Below are positions 29,544 to 39,500 of a stretch of DNA of 64,000 bases, in pieces; the first letter of the stretch is position 1; the number at the start of each line of letters is the position of its first letter. A program made the translations under genes and the position numbers. The DNA is taken from positions 558,001-622,000 of the forward strand of contig CAWBOY010000006.1 in assembly GCA_963790585.1 (NCBI GenBank), read 5' to 3'. Origin of the DNA: CAWBOY01 sp963790585 (lineage in GTDB: Bacteria > Planctomycetota > Planctomycetia > Gemmatales > Gemmataceae). The notes under the pieces are model-generated. The model had not been told where the DNA came from. It was given only the letters and a program-made list of their open reading frames with translations, and made no database searches.

Positions 29544-29645
29544 GGCTATCGAAAAATTGAAAAGTTTGGTCCGAACGATCAGGTACCCGCGCTGATCGAA
29601 GTCCGCGAAATTGGCCGAATCGCTGTTCAAGAAATACTGCCGTGA
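29544..29645 (+). pseudogene. C-terminal remnant of a Uma2-type gene
   Basis: The last ~33 codons (Y-R-K-I-E-K-F-G-P-N-D-Q-V-P-A-L-I-E... ending R-I-A-V-Q-E-I-L-P) align with the end of the intact Uma2 gene directly downstream (K-F-G-P-A-E-L-V-P-V-L-I-E-G-V-E-V-G-R-I-A-V-Q-D-I-L-P). The rest of the gene is missing. It is the stub of a tandem copy. Confidence 0.7.
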
Positions 29646-29661
29646 ACGCGAGGACGTTGTG

Positions 29662-30291
29662 ATGTCGCTACTCGCTGCCGAAGACATATCTCTGGTCAAT
29701 GGTCACGGAACTCCACTCTCTTCGCGCCTCTGGCGGATGAGCGTCGAGCAATATGAAGAATTGACCCGCTCGGGCATTCTCAAGAAAAAAGATCGTATCG
29801 AACTAATCGAAGGCTTATTGGTCTCAAAAGGGACGATCGACCCGCCGCATTCATTTGCGTCGCAGACCTTGCGGTCCTTGCTAGAAAAACTGCTACCCGA
29901 TGGCTGGTTTGTCAATTCGGAGCAACCGATTCGGACGGATGACAGCGTGCCGGAGCCCGACGTGTCGATCGTTCGCGGGGACCGGCGAAACTTTGTCCAA
30001 GAACGTCGTCATCCCAGTCAGCGTGACGTCGTGTTAGTCGTCGAGGTCTCAGACTCATCGCTTGCGGTGGACCAGAGCGACAAGCAGTGCCTTTACGCCA
30101 AGGCAGGGATTGCGGTTTACTGGATCGTCAATCTCATCGACGCCTGTGTCGAAGTCTACACCGATCCAACCGGGCCGACTGAAACGCCGACCTATCGCGC
30201 GTTCGCAAAATTTGGCCCTGCCGAGTTAGTCCCCGTGCTAATCGAAGGCGTCGAAGTAGGTCGGATTGCGGTTCAGGACATATTGCCCTGA
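29662..30291 (+). CDS. Uma2 family endonuclease-fold protein (DUF820)
   Basis: 209 residues from ATG 29662. The Uma2 pattern is clear: M-S-V-E-Q-Y-E-E-L-T..G-I-L-K-K-K-D-R-I-E-L-I-E-G, then Q-P-I-R-T-D-D-S-V-P-E-P-D-V-S-I-V-R-G, and V-V-L-V-V-E-V-S-D-S-S. The E-P-D and E-V-S residues form a PD-(D/E)xK-like nuclease site. Such genes multiply in planctomycetes and cyanobacteria; their role is unclear (restriction, defence or regulatory). The stub just upstream shows local duplication. Confidence 0.88.
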   Translation: MSLLAAEDISLVNGHGTPLSSRLWRMSVEQYEELTRSGILKKKDRIELIEGLLVSKGTIDPPHSFASQTLRSLLEKLLPDGWFVNSEQPIRTDDSVPEPDVSIVRGDRRNFVQERRHPSQRDVVLVVEVSDSSLAVDQSDKQCLYAKAGIAVYWIVNLIDACVEVYTDPTGPTETPTYRAFAKFGPAELVPVLIEGVEVGRIAVQDILP

Positions 30292-30375
30292 AGCGGTGCA
30301 TTTGTTGCGTCGCCACCATTTCCCTATCTTCATAGTTGGCTCCGTCTCCCCGATTGCCCGTGATGAGTCTCAGCG

Positions 30376-31221
30376 ATGAAATTGGCTTTCAGCACGAACG
30401 CTTATCTGAATTTCTCGTTCGCCGAGGCAGTGCGTCGGATCGCGGCGCTCGGTTACGCCGGCGTCGAGATCATGGCCGATGTGCCGCACGCCTGGCCGGC
30501 GTGGATGCTACCCGAACAAAAGCAGGGCCTGCGCGACGCCCTCGCCAAAAACAATATGGCCATCTCGAACATCAACGCCTTCATGATGCACGCGGTCAAC
30601 GATCCCCGCCAACGCTATTGGTACCCCTCCTGGATAGAGCCGGATCGCCATTATCGCCAGATTCGGATCGACCATACGATGCGTTCGTTGACACTGGCGC
30701 GAGAGCTGGGCGCGGCGTGCATTACGACGGAGCCGGGCGGCCCGGTCGAGCCGGGGACGTCGTGGGCATCCGCTCTTAAGCTCTTCGTCGAGATGCTCAA
30801 GCCGGTCATTGAACACGCGGAGAAAGAGGGTGTTTCGCTCCTGATCGAGCCGGAGCCGGGGCTATTGATCGAGACAGTCGACCAGTTTTTGGAGTTGATG
30901 CAACATTTTGATTCGCCGGCGGTCGGCATGAATTTCGACATTGGCCATGCCTACTGCGTCAAAGACGATCCGGCGGCTACGATCCCGCGCGTTGCCAAGT
31001 ATATCCGACATTTCCATTTCGAGGACATCGCGCCGACGCGCGTGCATCAGCACATGGTCCCCGGCGATGGGGCGATTGACTTCGCCGCGACGGTCAAAGC
31101 GATCCGAGCGATCGATTACCAGGGTTGGATCACGATCGAGCTGTACCCCTACATTGAAGATCCGGATAAGGCTGCTTCACGCGCCATCTCCTATGTCAAA
31201 CCTCTTTTGGCCAAGCAATGA
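30376..31221 (+). CDS. sugar phosphate isomerase/epimerase (TIM-barrel, AP-endonuclease-2 family)
   Basis: 281 residues with the xylose-isomerase-like barrel: F-S-T-N-A-Y at the start, G-Y-A-G-V-E-I-M, L-L-I-E-P-E-P, N-F-D-I-G-H-A-Y, and R-H-F-H-F-E-D-I-A. The Glu, His and Asp residues are the metal ligands of this fold. The reaction could be epimerisation or isomerisation of a sugar, inosose or a related metabolite. It overlaps the UbiA gene by 4 nt (ATGA), so they work on the same pathway or at least share a transcript. With the inositol-phosphate synthase upstream, an inosose step is a tempting guess. Confidence 0.85.
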   Translation: MKLAFSTNAYLNFSFAEAVRRIAALGYAGVEIMADVPHAWPAWMLPEQKQGLRDALAKNNMAISNINAFMMHAVNDPRQRYWYPSWIEPDRHYRQIRIDHTMRSLTLARELGAACITTEPGGPVEPGTSWASALKLFVEMLKPVIEHAEKEGVSLLIEPEPGLLIETVDQFLELMQHFDSPAVGMNFDIGHAYCVKDDPAATIPRVAKYIRHFHFEDIAPTRVHQHMVPGDGAIDFAATVKAIRAIDYQGWITIELYPYIEDPDKAASRAISYVKPLLAKQ

Positions 31222-32189
31222 ATCGCTATCCCGTCATGGCGCAGCTTGTGCGCCTGCCGAATTTGCCGAGTGCCTTGGCTGACATTTGCCTCGGGGCCGT
31301 CGTGGTCGGAGCGTTGCCAGGGCACTGGCTACCGTTTCTATTGCTCCTAATGGCGTCCGGGTGCCTCTATTGTTCCGGGATGGTCTGGAATGATTATTTT
31401 GACCACGACCAGGACAAGCGCGAGCGGCCATTTCGGCCGATCCCATCCGGGAAAGTGACGCTCGCCGAAGCTCGGTTGATCGGCATCACGCTCATGGCCA
31501 CCGGATTCGTGCTCGCCTTGTTGGCGGGTTGGAGCCAACCGTTGGTGGGCGGCAAGGCTTCCTCCACGGCCGCGATCGTAGCGGGGCTGATAATCGCTTC
31601 CATTTTCCTTTACGACAAGATTCTCAAACCCACGTCGCTAGGGGCGTTGGCGATGGGCCTTTGTCGACTTCTGAACGTCGTGCTTGGCGTGTCTGTTTCC
31701 GGTGGCTTGTACTGGATCGGCCACGAAGTCGAGGCCACGGATGGGAGTTGGCTGCCGTCCTTGCAGTTGGCATTGGTGGTGGGCATTTATGTGACTGGCG
31801 TTACCTGGTTTGCCCGAAATGAAGCCGGGCACAACAATCCCACCATGCTCATGCTTGGCGCGATCGCGGTCGGGACGAGCTTCGTGCTTGCCTTGACGCT
31901 GCCGATACCCTTGGGCCTCAGCGACCCGCGCCGCGCTGCCGACAGTTCGCCGCTATTTCCGTATCTCTTGGTCCTCTTGAGCTTCGCCGTCGGCATTCCA
32001 GGCTATCACGCCATACGAACGCCGACAGCACGCAACGTTCAGTTTGCCGTCGGCCGCTCGCTATTTTGTTTGATCATTCTGGACGCGATTTTGGCGTCAG
32101 CTCTGGCGGGAACCGGGGGCTTGGCGATCCTGCTGCTACTTATTCCGGGGGCGTATTTACATCGACAGAAGGCGCTGTATGCGACATGA
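31218..32189 (+). CDS. UbiA family prenyltransferase
   Basis: 323 residues with about eight transmembrane helices. The first Asp-rich motif N-D-Y-F-D-H-D-Q-D (Mg-prenyl-diphosphate site) is followed by R-P-F-R-P-I-P-S-G and, later, Y-D-K-I-L-K-P. The group transfers a prenyl chain to an aromatic or other acceptor in the membrane. The start overlaps the TIM-barrel gene by 4 nt. A UbiA gene beside a TIM-barrel isomerase and near an inositol-phosphate synthase recalls, from memory, the ebo cluster type of arrangement, but the other ebo genes are not here. Confidence 0.88.
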   Translation: MNRYPVMAQLVRLPNLPSALADICLGAVVVGALPGHWLPFLLLLMASGCLYCSGMVWNDYFDHDQDKRERPFRPIPSGKVTLAEARLIGITLMATGFVLALLAGWSQPLVGGKASSTAAIVAGLIIASIFLYDKILKPTSLGALAMGLCRLLNVVLGVSVSGGLYWIGHEVEATDGSWLPSLQLALVVGIYVTGVTWFARNEAGHNNPTMLMLGAIAVGTSFVLALTLPIPLGLSDPRRAADSSPLFPYLLVLLSFAVGIPGYHAIRTPTARNVQFAVGRSLFCLIILDAILASALAGTGGLAILLLLIPGAYLHRQKALYAT

Positions 32190-32327
32190 GTGACGGAGGT
32201 AGCGGCGTTTTACAAGCCTAACCAGCCACAAGCGCAAGCAAGTGAGTCGCAGCAATTACCCATCCCTTGCGTTTGGGGTTGGTCGGAAGAACGCTTGCGG
32301 CTGGTGAGAATCATCTCTTCATCAGCA

Positions 32328-33245
32328 TTACAGATCCCTAATTGCCTTCTTTTCGATCGGCTTCTTGCCACCGATCATCTCCAAAAGCTTTTTGACCTGG
32401 TCCTGATACTTTTCGGGCACCTTTTCGAGGCTGTCGTACTTATACGTTTCGCTGCCGTCGGCGACTTGAACCATGTTGGCCACTGGCTTGCCGTCGACAA
32501 CCTTGCCAGCGACCGTGTAACTCGTGTCGTCGCTACGATGAAGAATCGTGAAGTTGTCATTCGCGCGGCTGATCGAAGTCGAAACGCTACGACCACCGAT
32601 GGGCGCGGCTGGGAATTCCAAAGCACCCTCGATCGGCTTTAGTTCCGGCAATTTAATATCTTTAATTGTCTCTTTCTTGCCCTTCCGCATCACAACGGCA
32701 GTGATGGCCTTGGCGCCCGCGATGTCATTGACTTGTTTAATGACTTCATCGGGATCGCTCGGGACCTTTTTGCCGTTTAATTCCAACAAAATGTCGTGCG
32801 CCTTCATGCCTGCCTTTTCCGCCGGCGAGTCGGTGATGATCTGCTGAAGTATTACGCCTTGGCCTTCTGGTAGATCGAGCTGGTCGATGAGCGTCGCGGT
32901 TGGTCGATCGATCATGGCGCCGAGTCGGCCGTCCTGACGATTCGTGACCGGCGGCAAGGCGCGCGGGCCAAAGCCGCGTTGGCCGAGTCGCGCTCGAGCC
33001 ATCATCGCCCGACGCATCTCTTCTTGGGCTTGTTGCATCCGCCGCAAGAAATCTTCAATGCCTTTGGTATCGTCGTCGTTCAAACCCTTGCGTAGTTCGT
33101 CGAAGTTGGGAATCGGCAATGGGATGGGATCATCTTTGACCTGATCCGCGGCTCGCAGACCGCCGCTTTGTAGAGCCAAAGCCAGAATGCTACCAGCGAT
33201 CAGAGCGGCAAATCCCGCCTTGAGCGCAGAATTGGCAGAGAACAT
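32328..33245 (-). CDS. exported PDZ-domain protein
   Basis: 305 residues with a signal peptide (ALKAGFAALIAGSILALA..., ending A-A-D), then a charged helical linker of ~60 residues (FLRRMQQAQEEMRRAMMARA), and one PDZ domain with carboxylate-binding loop-like G-A-M-I-D-R and A-G-M-K-A-H-D-I-L-L-E-L-N-G-K. No protease triad is visible, so it is not a Deg or Ctp protease. It probably binds C-termini or scaffolds envelope proteins. The gene is convergent with the UbiA gene and transcribed away from it. Confidence 0.75.
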   Translation of the reverse strand: MFSANSALKAGFAALIAGSILALALQSGGLRAADQVKDDPIPLPIPNFDELRKGLNDDDTKGIEDFLRRMQQAQEEMRRAMMARARLGQRGFGPRALPPVTNRQDGRLGAMIDRPTATLIDQLDLPEGQGVILQQIITDSPAEKAGMKAHDILLELNGKKVPSDPDEVIKQVNDIAGAKAITAVVMRKGKKETIKDIKLPELKPIEGALEFPAAPIGGRSVSTSISRANDNFTILHRSDDTSYTVAGKVVDGKPVANMVQVADGSETYKYDSLEKVPEKYQDQVKKLLEMIGGKKPIEKKAIRDL

Positions 33246-33390
33246 AAAATTCTACCTCCGATAGGTTCGATGATGGTTTTACTTCCTGTGACGAATCTCG
33301 AAGATCGACTGCCACAGTGTACCTATTTATTCTACGCCCGTATCTCACAAAATTGTTCGGTGCCTGTCCTGCACGATCGAGTAGCGCAGG

Positions 33391-33493
33391 TGTGCCACGC
33401 TTTGGTACTCCAAAGCATGCTTTCGAGTACGAAAGCATGGCACCCGAAACGTCTGTCTTGAGCCGGTCAAACTCATTCTTTCCGAACCCTCTT
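33391..33493. repeat. palindromic repeat region upstream of the PDZ gene
   Basis: Includes gtgccacgctttggtactccaaag and gctttcgagtacgaaagcatggcac, two adjacent hairpins sharing the outer gtgcca/tggcac arms, and ends with a ggtcaaactcattctttccgaaccctct tract. A tract of the same type (gtccaactcattctttccgaaccgtct) recurs at 50402-50430, also beside a tac-tcg-aaag repeat. So two copies of one short repeat exist. Confidence 0.55.
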
Positions 33494-33497
33494 AGCA

Positions 33498-36395
33498 TCA
33501 TCCTTCGCCGCCTGGCAACTCCTTGACTTCCATTTTGCGTACCTTGATGATCGTTCCTGGATGGACCTGTATGGCGAATCGCCCGGTCTTGAAGGTGTTC
33601 TTTTTGTCGAGGAAATCGACGGTGACCTCCCCGTTGACGCGAATGACGATATGGTTTCCTATCGCGGTCACCTCCTGGGTAAACCATTCGTCTGGCTTAT
33701 GAGGTGCCGTGAGAACTTCAACTTTTTCCATCTCCTCCGGCGTCAGTTTAAGAGTGTACGGATGGAGGCTGCCCGTCTTGATAGGATCGTCGGCCGTGGC
33801 ATTGATTTGAGCTTCGTAGCCGAGCGGCGGAAAAGGGGCCAATTGCGTGCGAAAGAATTGGCCGCTGTTGCCTTTGTCGTTCACCATGGCTTCGATGCGG
33901 AACTGAAAGTTTTCATAGTCATTGCGCTTGCTGAACAAGTGGCCCGAGCCGCCGGTTCCGATAAGCATCCCGTCCTTGTATTCCCATTTGCCGTTGTCGT
34001 CGGGATGCGCCTCCCAACCGCTGAGATCCTTGCCGTTCAGAAGGGAGACGAAGGCCGTTTCCGCCGTCTCCTTGCCGGGAACCAGTTCTTTGATCTGTAT
34101 ATTGCGGAACTCGACGGCGGTCTTTTCATCATGTTGCTGGAGCGCAATCGCCCCTTTCATTAACGACCGTGTGCTATCCTCATAGTCAGCCGTCGTCTTG
34201 CCGTTGATTTTGACAGTAATGCGATTTCCTTTGACACGGAATTCGAGCTTGAACCATTGATCGGCGGGAACAAGAGGCTCCTTGACGTTGACCACCAATT
34301 CGCCGCCCGGCAAGAACAGGCTACCGGTCTGACCGGCGGAATTGTCCGTGCGGCTATAAATCTGCGCTTCATAGGCATACAGGTAAAAGAGGTCGTCCCC
34401 CGGATCGACTCCAGGAGGCCGACAGAACAGAACGCCGCTGTTGCCCCCATCATTGACCTTGGCTTCGAGCGTAAGCTGAAAATCGTGGAAGTCGTCGCGC
34501 TCCGTGAAGAGATGGCTAGGATGCATCCCCGAGCCGAGAATCTTGCCATCGTCGACAAACCAACTTCCTGGGAGCGTCACATGCGTTTTCCAGCCCTTTA
34601 GATCCTTGCCGTTGAAGATACTAACGAAGCCCTTTTCGACGGGACCTGGCGCACTGGAGGCGCCGGGCCCCTTCACCATTACTGCGGCCAGCGGTTCGAG
34701 GCGAACGTTGATAGGCTTGCGCTCGCCCGCCGCGAGACTGACCTCTTGCGCTTCGACTTTGAATCCGCCTTTTTTGATCTCTAATCTGCGCGTTCCGGGC
34801 GCGACACGGATTTCAATTGGCTCTTTCTCACCAAGTTTACTAAGCGTGATCCGTTCGCCATCGACGAGAACCTCGGCCTCGGCCGGTAGGTTTTCGAGGA
34901 CAATCCAGCCTTCTTTCACTTTCAATTTGAAGACGCCGCCGGCCCACAACGCGATCAGAAGCAAAGCGAGAAGGCCCGTGCCGACGCAGCTACCAATGAG
35001 CCACCAATTTCGATTACTTGAGGCTGATGGCGTGTTGCTTGGCCGCCGCGGACGCGGCGGCTTGTTTTTCGGCGGCTCAACTGTTTTCGGCCCGAGGTCC
35101 GTCAAATCCGCCCAGACGCCGCCCGGTTGTCTTGTCTGCGCTGTCGAAGGATTTCTTGTGTCCATCGGCTGCAAAATGACATCGACGCTGTTGCCCATTG
35201 TTAGACTGGCCGGCGCTTTTGGCGTGAAGGTCGCTGCAGGGCTCGGAAGAGGAGGTGGGCTCGCGGCGGCCGGCAAACTTTTCGTCTCCGGCTTGATAAA
35301 CGGCGTGAGCGCCTGGACCACTTCGATCGGCTTCTGATAGCGCTGGCCAGGATCCTTGGCCATCATCTTGGCAACGACGGCGGCGAGCGCGGGCGAGACC
35401 TCGGCGCGAGCTAGATTGAGCGGTTTGGCCTCAACGGAATGGTGTGCTTGTAGGATCTTATAAAGGCTTTTTCCCGTGAAGGGAGCCGACCCGGTCAGCA
35501 AAAAGTAAAGTGTACACCCAAGACTATAAATATCGGCGCGGATATCGGCGCTGGCGGCATCGACGGTCTGCTCCGGCGCGATGAAATCCGGCGTGCCGAG
35601 CATCATGCCCTGCGCAGTCAAACCGCCTTCGACGCCCTTTTCCACTCTGGCCTTGGCCAAGCCGAAGTCGAGAATCTTCGCGATATGTTTCTTGCCCGAG
35701 CGAGACAGAATCAAGTTCTGCGGCTTGATGTCTCGATGCACCATGCCGCGTTCGAAGGCGTGCTGTAAGCCCATCGCGGCTTGCTGAATGTAGTAGCAGG
35801 CATTGGCTACGGGAAGGGGGCCATGTGCTTTGACCATCGCCGCCAGATCTTCGCCCTCGATATACTCCATCGCGAAGACCAGCAGGTCGCCGATTTGCAT
35901 GACACTATACGCCGCCACCACGTTCGCGTGGTTCAGCTTGGCGGCAGACCGAATTTCGCGCAGGAAGCGCTCTGCGGCCTCGGGCCGATCGACCAACGCC
36001 TTATTCATGACCTTCAGAACTTCGAGCCGATCCATCAATTTGTTCTTGGCGAGGTAGACGACGCCCATGCCGCCGCGGCCGAGTTCCCGGACGACTTCAT
36101 ATTGCGGGCTGCTTGCCAGTTCCGGCGGCAAATCGGAGGGCGGCGCTGGCGAATTTGCTGGCGTCGGCGCGGGGATACCTTGGAGAGCGCTTTTTGGCGC
36201 CGGTGTCGAACTCGACGACGGCCCGACATCGGGCTTCCTGGCTCCCGAGTCGCTCGACTGGGTCAAGATCTGCTTGCATTCCGCGCACTCCTCGACATGG
36301 CTGCGGACGGACGAAGCCGACCCGATGTCCAGCTTGCCCGACGCGAATGCTTCTAGCTTTAAGCGCGTCGGATGATGAGCGGCACGAGTGTCCAT
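33498..36395 (-). CDS. Hanks-type kinase fused to PEGA and two DUF1080 domains
   Basis: 965 residues. Residues 33-40 hold H-x-x-x-C-x-x-C, the zinc-type anti-sigma finger. The kinase runs about 99-366: G-R-G-G-M-G at 106, Lys128, H220-R221-D222, D-F-G at 243-245. A membrane helix lies at 464-486. After it come a PEGA-type domain (~497-570, P-A-E-A-E-V-L-V-D-G-E) and two DUF1080 domains (589-770 and 781-962; each starts F-V-S-[IL]-x-N-G-K-D-L). DUF1080 is a concanavalin-like, carbohydrate-associated fold. So the cytosolic kinase senses or is tethered to something glycan-like outside. This layout is unusual. Confidence 0.9.
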   Translation of the reverse strand: MDTRAAHHPTRLKLEAFASGKLDIGSASSVRSHVEECAECKQILTQSSDSGARKPDVGPSSSSTPAPKSALQGIPAPTPANSPAPPSDLPPELASSPQYEVVRELGRGGMGVVYLAKNKLMDRLEVLKVMNKALVDRPEAAERFLREIRSAAKLNHANVVAAYSVMQIGDLLVFAMEYIEGEDLAAMVKAHGPLPVANACYYIQQAAMGLQHAFERGMVHRDIKPQNLILSRSGKKHIAKILDFGLAKARVEKGVEGGLTAQGMMLGTPDFIAPEQTVDAASADIRADIYSLGCTLYFLLTGSAPFTGKSLYKILQAHHSVEAKPLNLARAEVSPALAAVVAKMMAKDPGQRYQKPIEVVQALTPFIKPETKSLPAAASPPPLPSPAATFTPKAPASLTMGNSVDVILQPMDTRNPSTAQTRQPGGVWADLTDLGPKTVEPPKNKPPRPRRPSNTPSASSNRNWWLIGSCVGTGLLALLLIALWAGGVFKLKVKEGWIVLENLPAEAEVLVDGERITLSKLGEKEPIEIRVAPGTRRLEIKKGGFKVEAQEVSLAAGERKPINVRLEPLAAVMVKGPGASSAPGPVEKGFVSIFNGKDLKGWKTHVTLPGSWFVDDGKILGSGMHPSHLFTERDDFHDFQLTLEAKVNDGGNSGVLFCRPPGVDPGDDLFYLYAYEAQIYSRTDNSAGQTGSLFLPGGELVVNVKEPLVPADQWFKLEFRVKGNRITVKINGKTTADYEDSTRSLMKGAIALQQHDEKTAVEFRNIQIKELVPGKETAETAFVSLLNGKDLSGWEAHPDDNGKWEYKDGMLIGTGGSGHLFSKRNDYENFQFRIEAMVNDKGNSGQFFRTQLAPFPPLGYEAQINATADDPIKTGSLHPYTLKLTPEEMEKVEVLTAPHKPDEWFTQEVTAIGNHIVIRVNGEVTVDFLDKKNTFKTGRFAIQVHPGTIIKVRKMEVKELPGGEG

Positions 36396-36518
36396 TGGAG
36401 GAGACTCCTCTTCGAGCTTCCATGCGACGTATCGTGAGTGAGATCGAAGCGTTTGCGAGTATCCCAGAAACGGCTACCCATAGGATATGAAATTCGCGAC
36501 GGGAATCGCCCACTGCCG

Positions 36519-39500
36519 CTACTCTTTCCGCAGGAGATTTTTAATCTCCGACCCCGCTTCCGTCCGATACATTGTTTGCCACACCGAACGCATCCTTCGG
36601 CGTGTGGCCGCTCCTACATGAGCGGACGAATGGCTGGTGCCGCGCTCCCCCGGTGAGGACCGTCTCAGAAGACTGTCGCTCCCAAAAAGGGGATAGACCC
36701 AACGCGCCCGCGCGGCACCAGCCTGGGATGAGGTCATTTCTCGCAGCCAGCGCGAACTACCACCCCCATGTCGCTGAAAGATCGGCTTGAAATCAAGCTT
36801 GTCGCGGAGCGGTTCGAATGCCGGCGAGCGGATAGCATTATCCAAATCGGGCCTACCTTGCTTCTCGGCTTCGTCGATCAGTGACAGCAAGCGATCGCCA
36901 TATTCACGGCCGCGCAGTCGACCCGGACCTTGACCGAGCATTGGATCCTTCTCGGCCAACTGGATACACCGGGCGATAAGCACGAGCAAATCGGGAAAAT
37001 GGTTCCACGACGGAGAAATCAGACCTTTTATCTCGTCGGCGGCGTCGATTGCGCCTTGATGGTTGCCGCGCGACAGGAGCCATTGGGCGTAGGCCAGCCA
37101 CGTGTCGGCGAGCTGGTGTCGTTCGTTCACCGCTGCCTCCATCTGCTTCAGATGTTCCATAAAGGCCGGAACGCTGTCCGATTTCAGGAGACTCGTCAGG
37201 GTCAAGGGCTGAACCTGGCTGATGTGGTCTTTGCGTAGCTTTACCAGGCTGCGCAGATGGGACTCGAGTTTTGCAGCGATTTCTTGCGCGTCGGCGGCAG
37301 GTGTTGCCCCTGGACGGCTGGCCTTAGCAAGAGCCTCGCCCGCGCGGATGGCTTGCAAATGATGACAAAGGATCAGGTTCTTCGCAACCATCTCGAGCTG
37401 GCGTTGCAATTGCTCATTCTCACGATAAATCGCGGTGAGTTCTTGAAGTTGGCGGTAAGCTTTCTCGAGGATCGGCTCCGCCGCTGTTAGACCAGTCTCG
37501 CCCTGGAGATAAAAGGAACCCAGGCTATTCCCGGCAAGGGCCGCGTCCTGCTTGTAGGCATCCGCATCCGCGTAGGCGGTTGAAAGCTCGTTCAGCAAAT
37601 CGGTCGCTCGCGTCAGATTCGCCTTGGCCTTCTTTTGGAACTCCTTGGCCCGATCCAGGTCGTTCCTCGACTCGGCATCAATCGCGCGGGTGAGCATTGT
37701 TTGCCCCAAGCCGAGCAGACCGCGGCCCATCGTCTGCTTGTAATCGGGTGCTTTGCTATGTTCGAGATAGATTTTCTCGTATTCCGCGACCGCGTTGGGG
37801 AAGTCCTTTTCTACCTCTTTCAACGCGGAGCCACGGCTCCAGAGCGAGGCCATGTTGGCATAGGCGCGAAGGCTTTCGCCCAAGTAGACGGGATCTTTCG
37901 GATAGTCCCTTTTCAACTCTTGCAAGTGCCCAAGGGCTGACCGATAGGCTTCCAGAGATTTTTCCTGTGCGACGGCGCTCTGCGGACTTGCCCGATCGAC
38001 GACGCTCAATCGAAACAGGAGAATGCCAAGATTCATCTCCGCTCGCGCGAGTTCCAGCTTGAACGTGGGATCGCCGTTCTCAGCCGCCTTGAGCATTTCG
38101 ATTGCCTGGAGGTAGTCATCTCGCCCCCCAGCATAGTCCTTTTGCCCGAAGCGTTGCGTCGCGCGAGTCTGATGGAATTGAGCGCGCAGCAAAATTATCT
38201 CGTGCGCCACTCCGGCTCTGTCCTTCTCGGGAAGACTCTCGACGATCTTGGGTAAGCCATCGGCTATCTTCAGGCCCTTATTCAACGCCGACATTGCGTT
38301 TTCGGGTTCGGGGTCGACCAGTACGCGCCATTGACCCAGATAGGTTTTCGCTTGGCCGAGTAGATACTGCGCCTGGGTGATGCCTCCCCCCGGGGGAGCG
38401 GTCGTCTCGTAGATTGCAACGGCTTGAGCGAACTCCTTGCGGGCCTGGGCCCATTCACCAAGAAGGCTCTTGAGGTAGCCAAGCATCGAGTGCCGTTTGG
38501 CGGCCTGGATGCGCGCGGGAATGGTCTCTTGATTGGGCGGATCGAGCTTTTGCGCGATCGACACGACGCGTTCGAGCAAGTCGCGGCGCAATGGCAGGTT
38601 GCCCGGGTCGCCGCGCATCGTCGTGCCGGCCGCGACTTGGAACAGGCCTTCAATCGATTCGATCGCCTGATGAAATGCGGTCTGTGCGGCTTCCTTTTCT
38701 TTTTCCTCAGCCTCTTTCGCTTTCACAGCGGCCTTCGTGGCGATTTCGGCAAGAGCTTTTTTATCCTTAGCGTCCTGTTCGGCCGCCTTGGCCAGGGCTG
38801 TCTGTATTGTGAGCTCCCGGTTACTCTTGTCGAGGTCTCTATTGGTTGTCTGGAGTTGACCGTTCAAGATCCATAAAGTGGGAGTACCAATCAATAGGAC
38901 GGCAAAGAACGCCGCACCAACGAGATAGAGCAGCGCTTCGACCTTGTTTCGCAAGGCCCACTTAACGGCCCGCTCGACCCTACCAACCGGCCGCGCTAGA
39001 ATTGGCTCGCCGGCCTGGAAGCGGCGCAGGTCCTCGGCTAACTCCTCCGCCGTCGGATAGCGGCGATTCGCGTCCTTGAGCAGGCACTTGTGACAAATCG
39101 TTTCGAGGTCGAGCGGCGTCTTCGGCGCGAGCGTGCGCACGGTGACCGGCTCATCGTTGATGACCTGCTTGAGCGTCTCCATCGTCGACGGGGCGCGGAA
39201 GGGCGGCCGGCCGGTCAGGCATTCGTAAAGGATGGCGCCGAGCGAATAGACGTCTGTGGTCGGGCCGAGTTCATTGATCTTGCCGCTTGCTTGTTCGGGA
39301 GCCATGTATGCCGGCGTGCCCATGATGGAGCCGCTCTGCGTCTCGCCGACTTCGTCGAGCTTCTTGGCCAGGCCGAAGTCGGTAATCTTTGGGACACCCT
39401 TATCGTCGATTAGGACGTTGGCCGGCTTGAGATCGCGGTGGATAATTCCTTTTTGATGTGCGGCGTGCATACCACGCGACAACGGTTCCACCATCGCGGC

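Noticed and set aside
32190..32642. 150-codon plus-strand frame after UbiA
   Set aside because: Mostly antisense to the PDZ protein, with no motifs.
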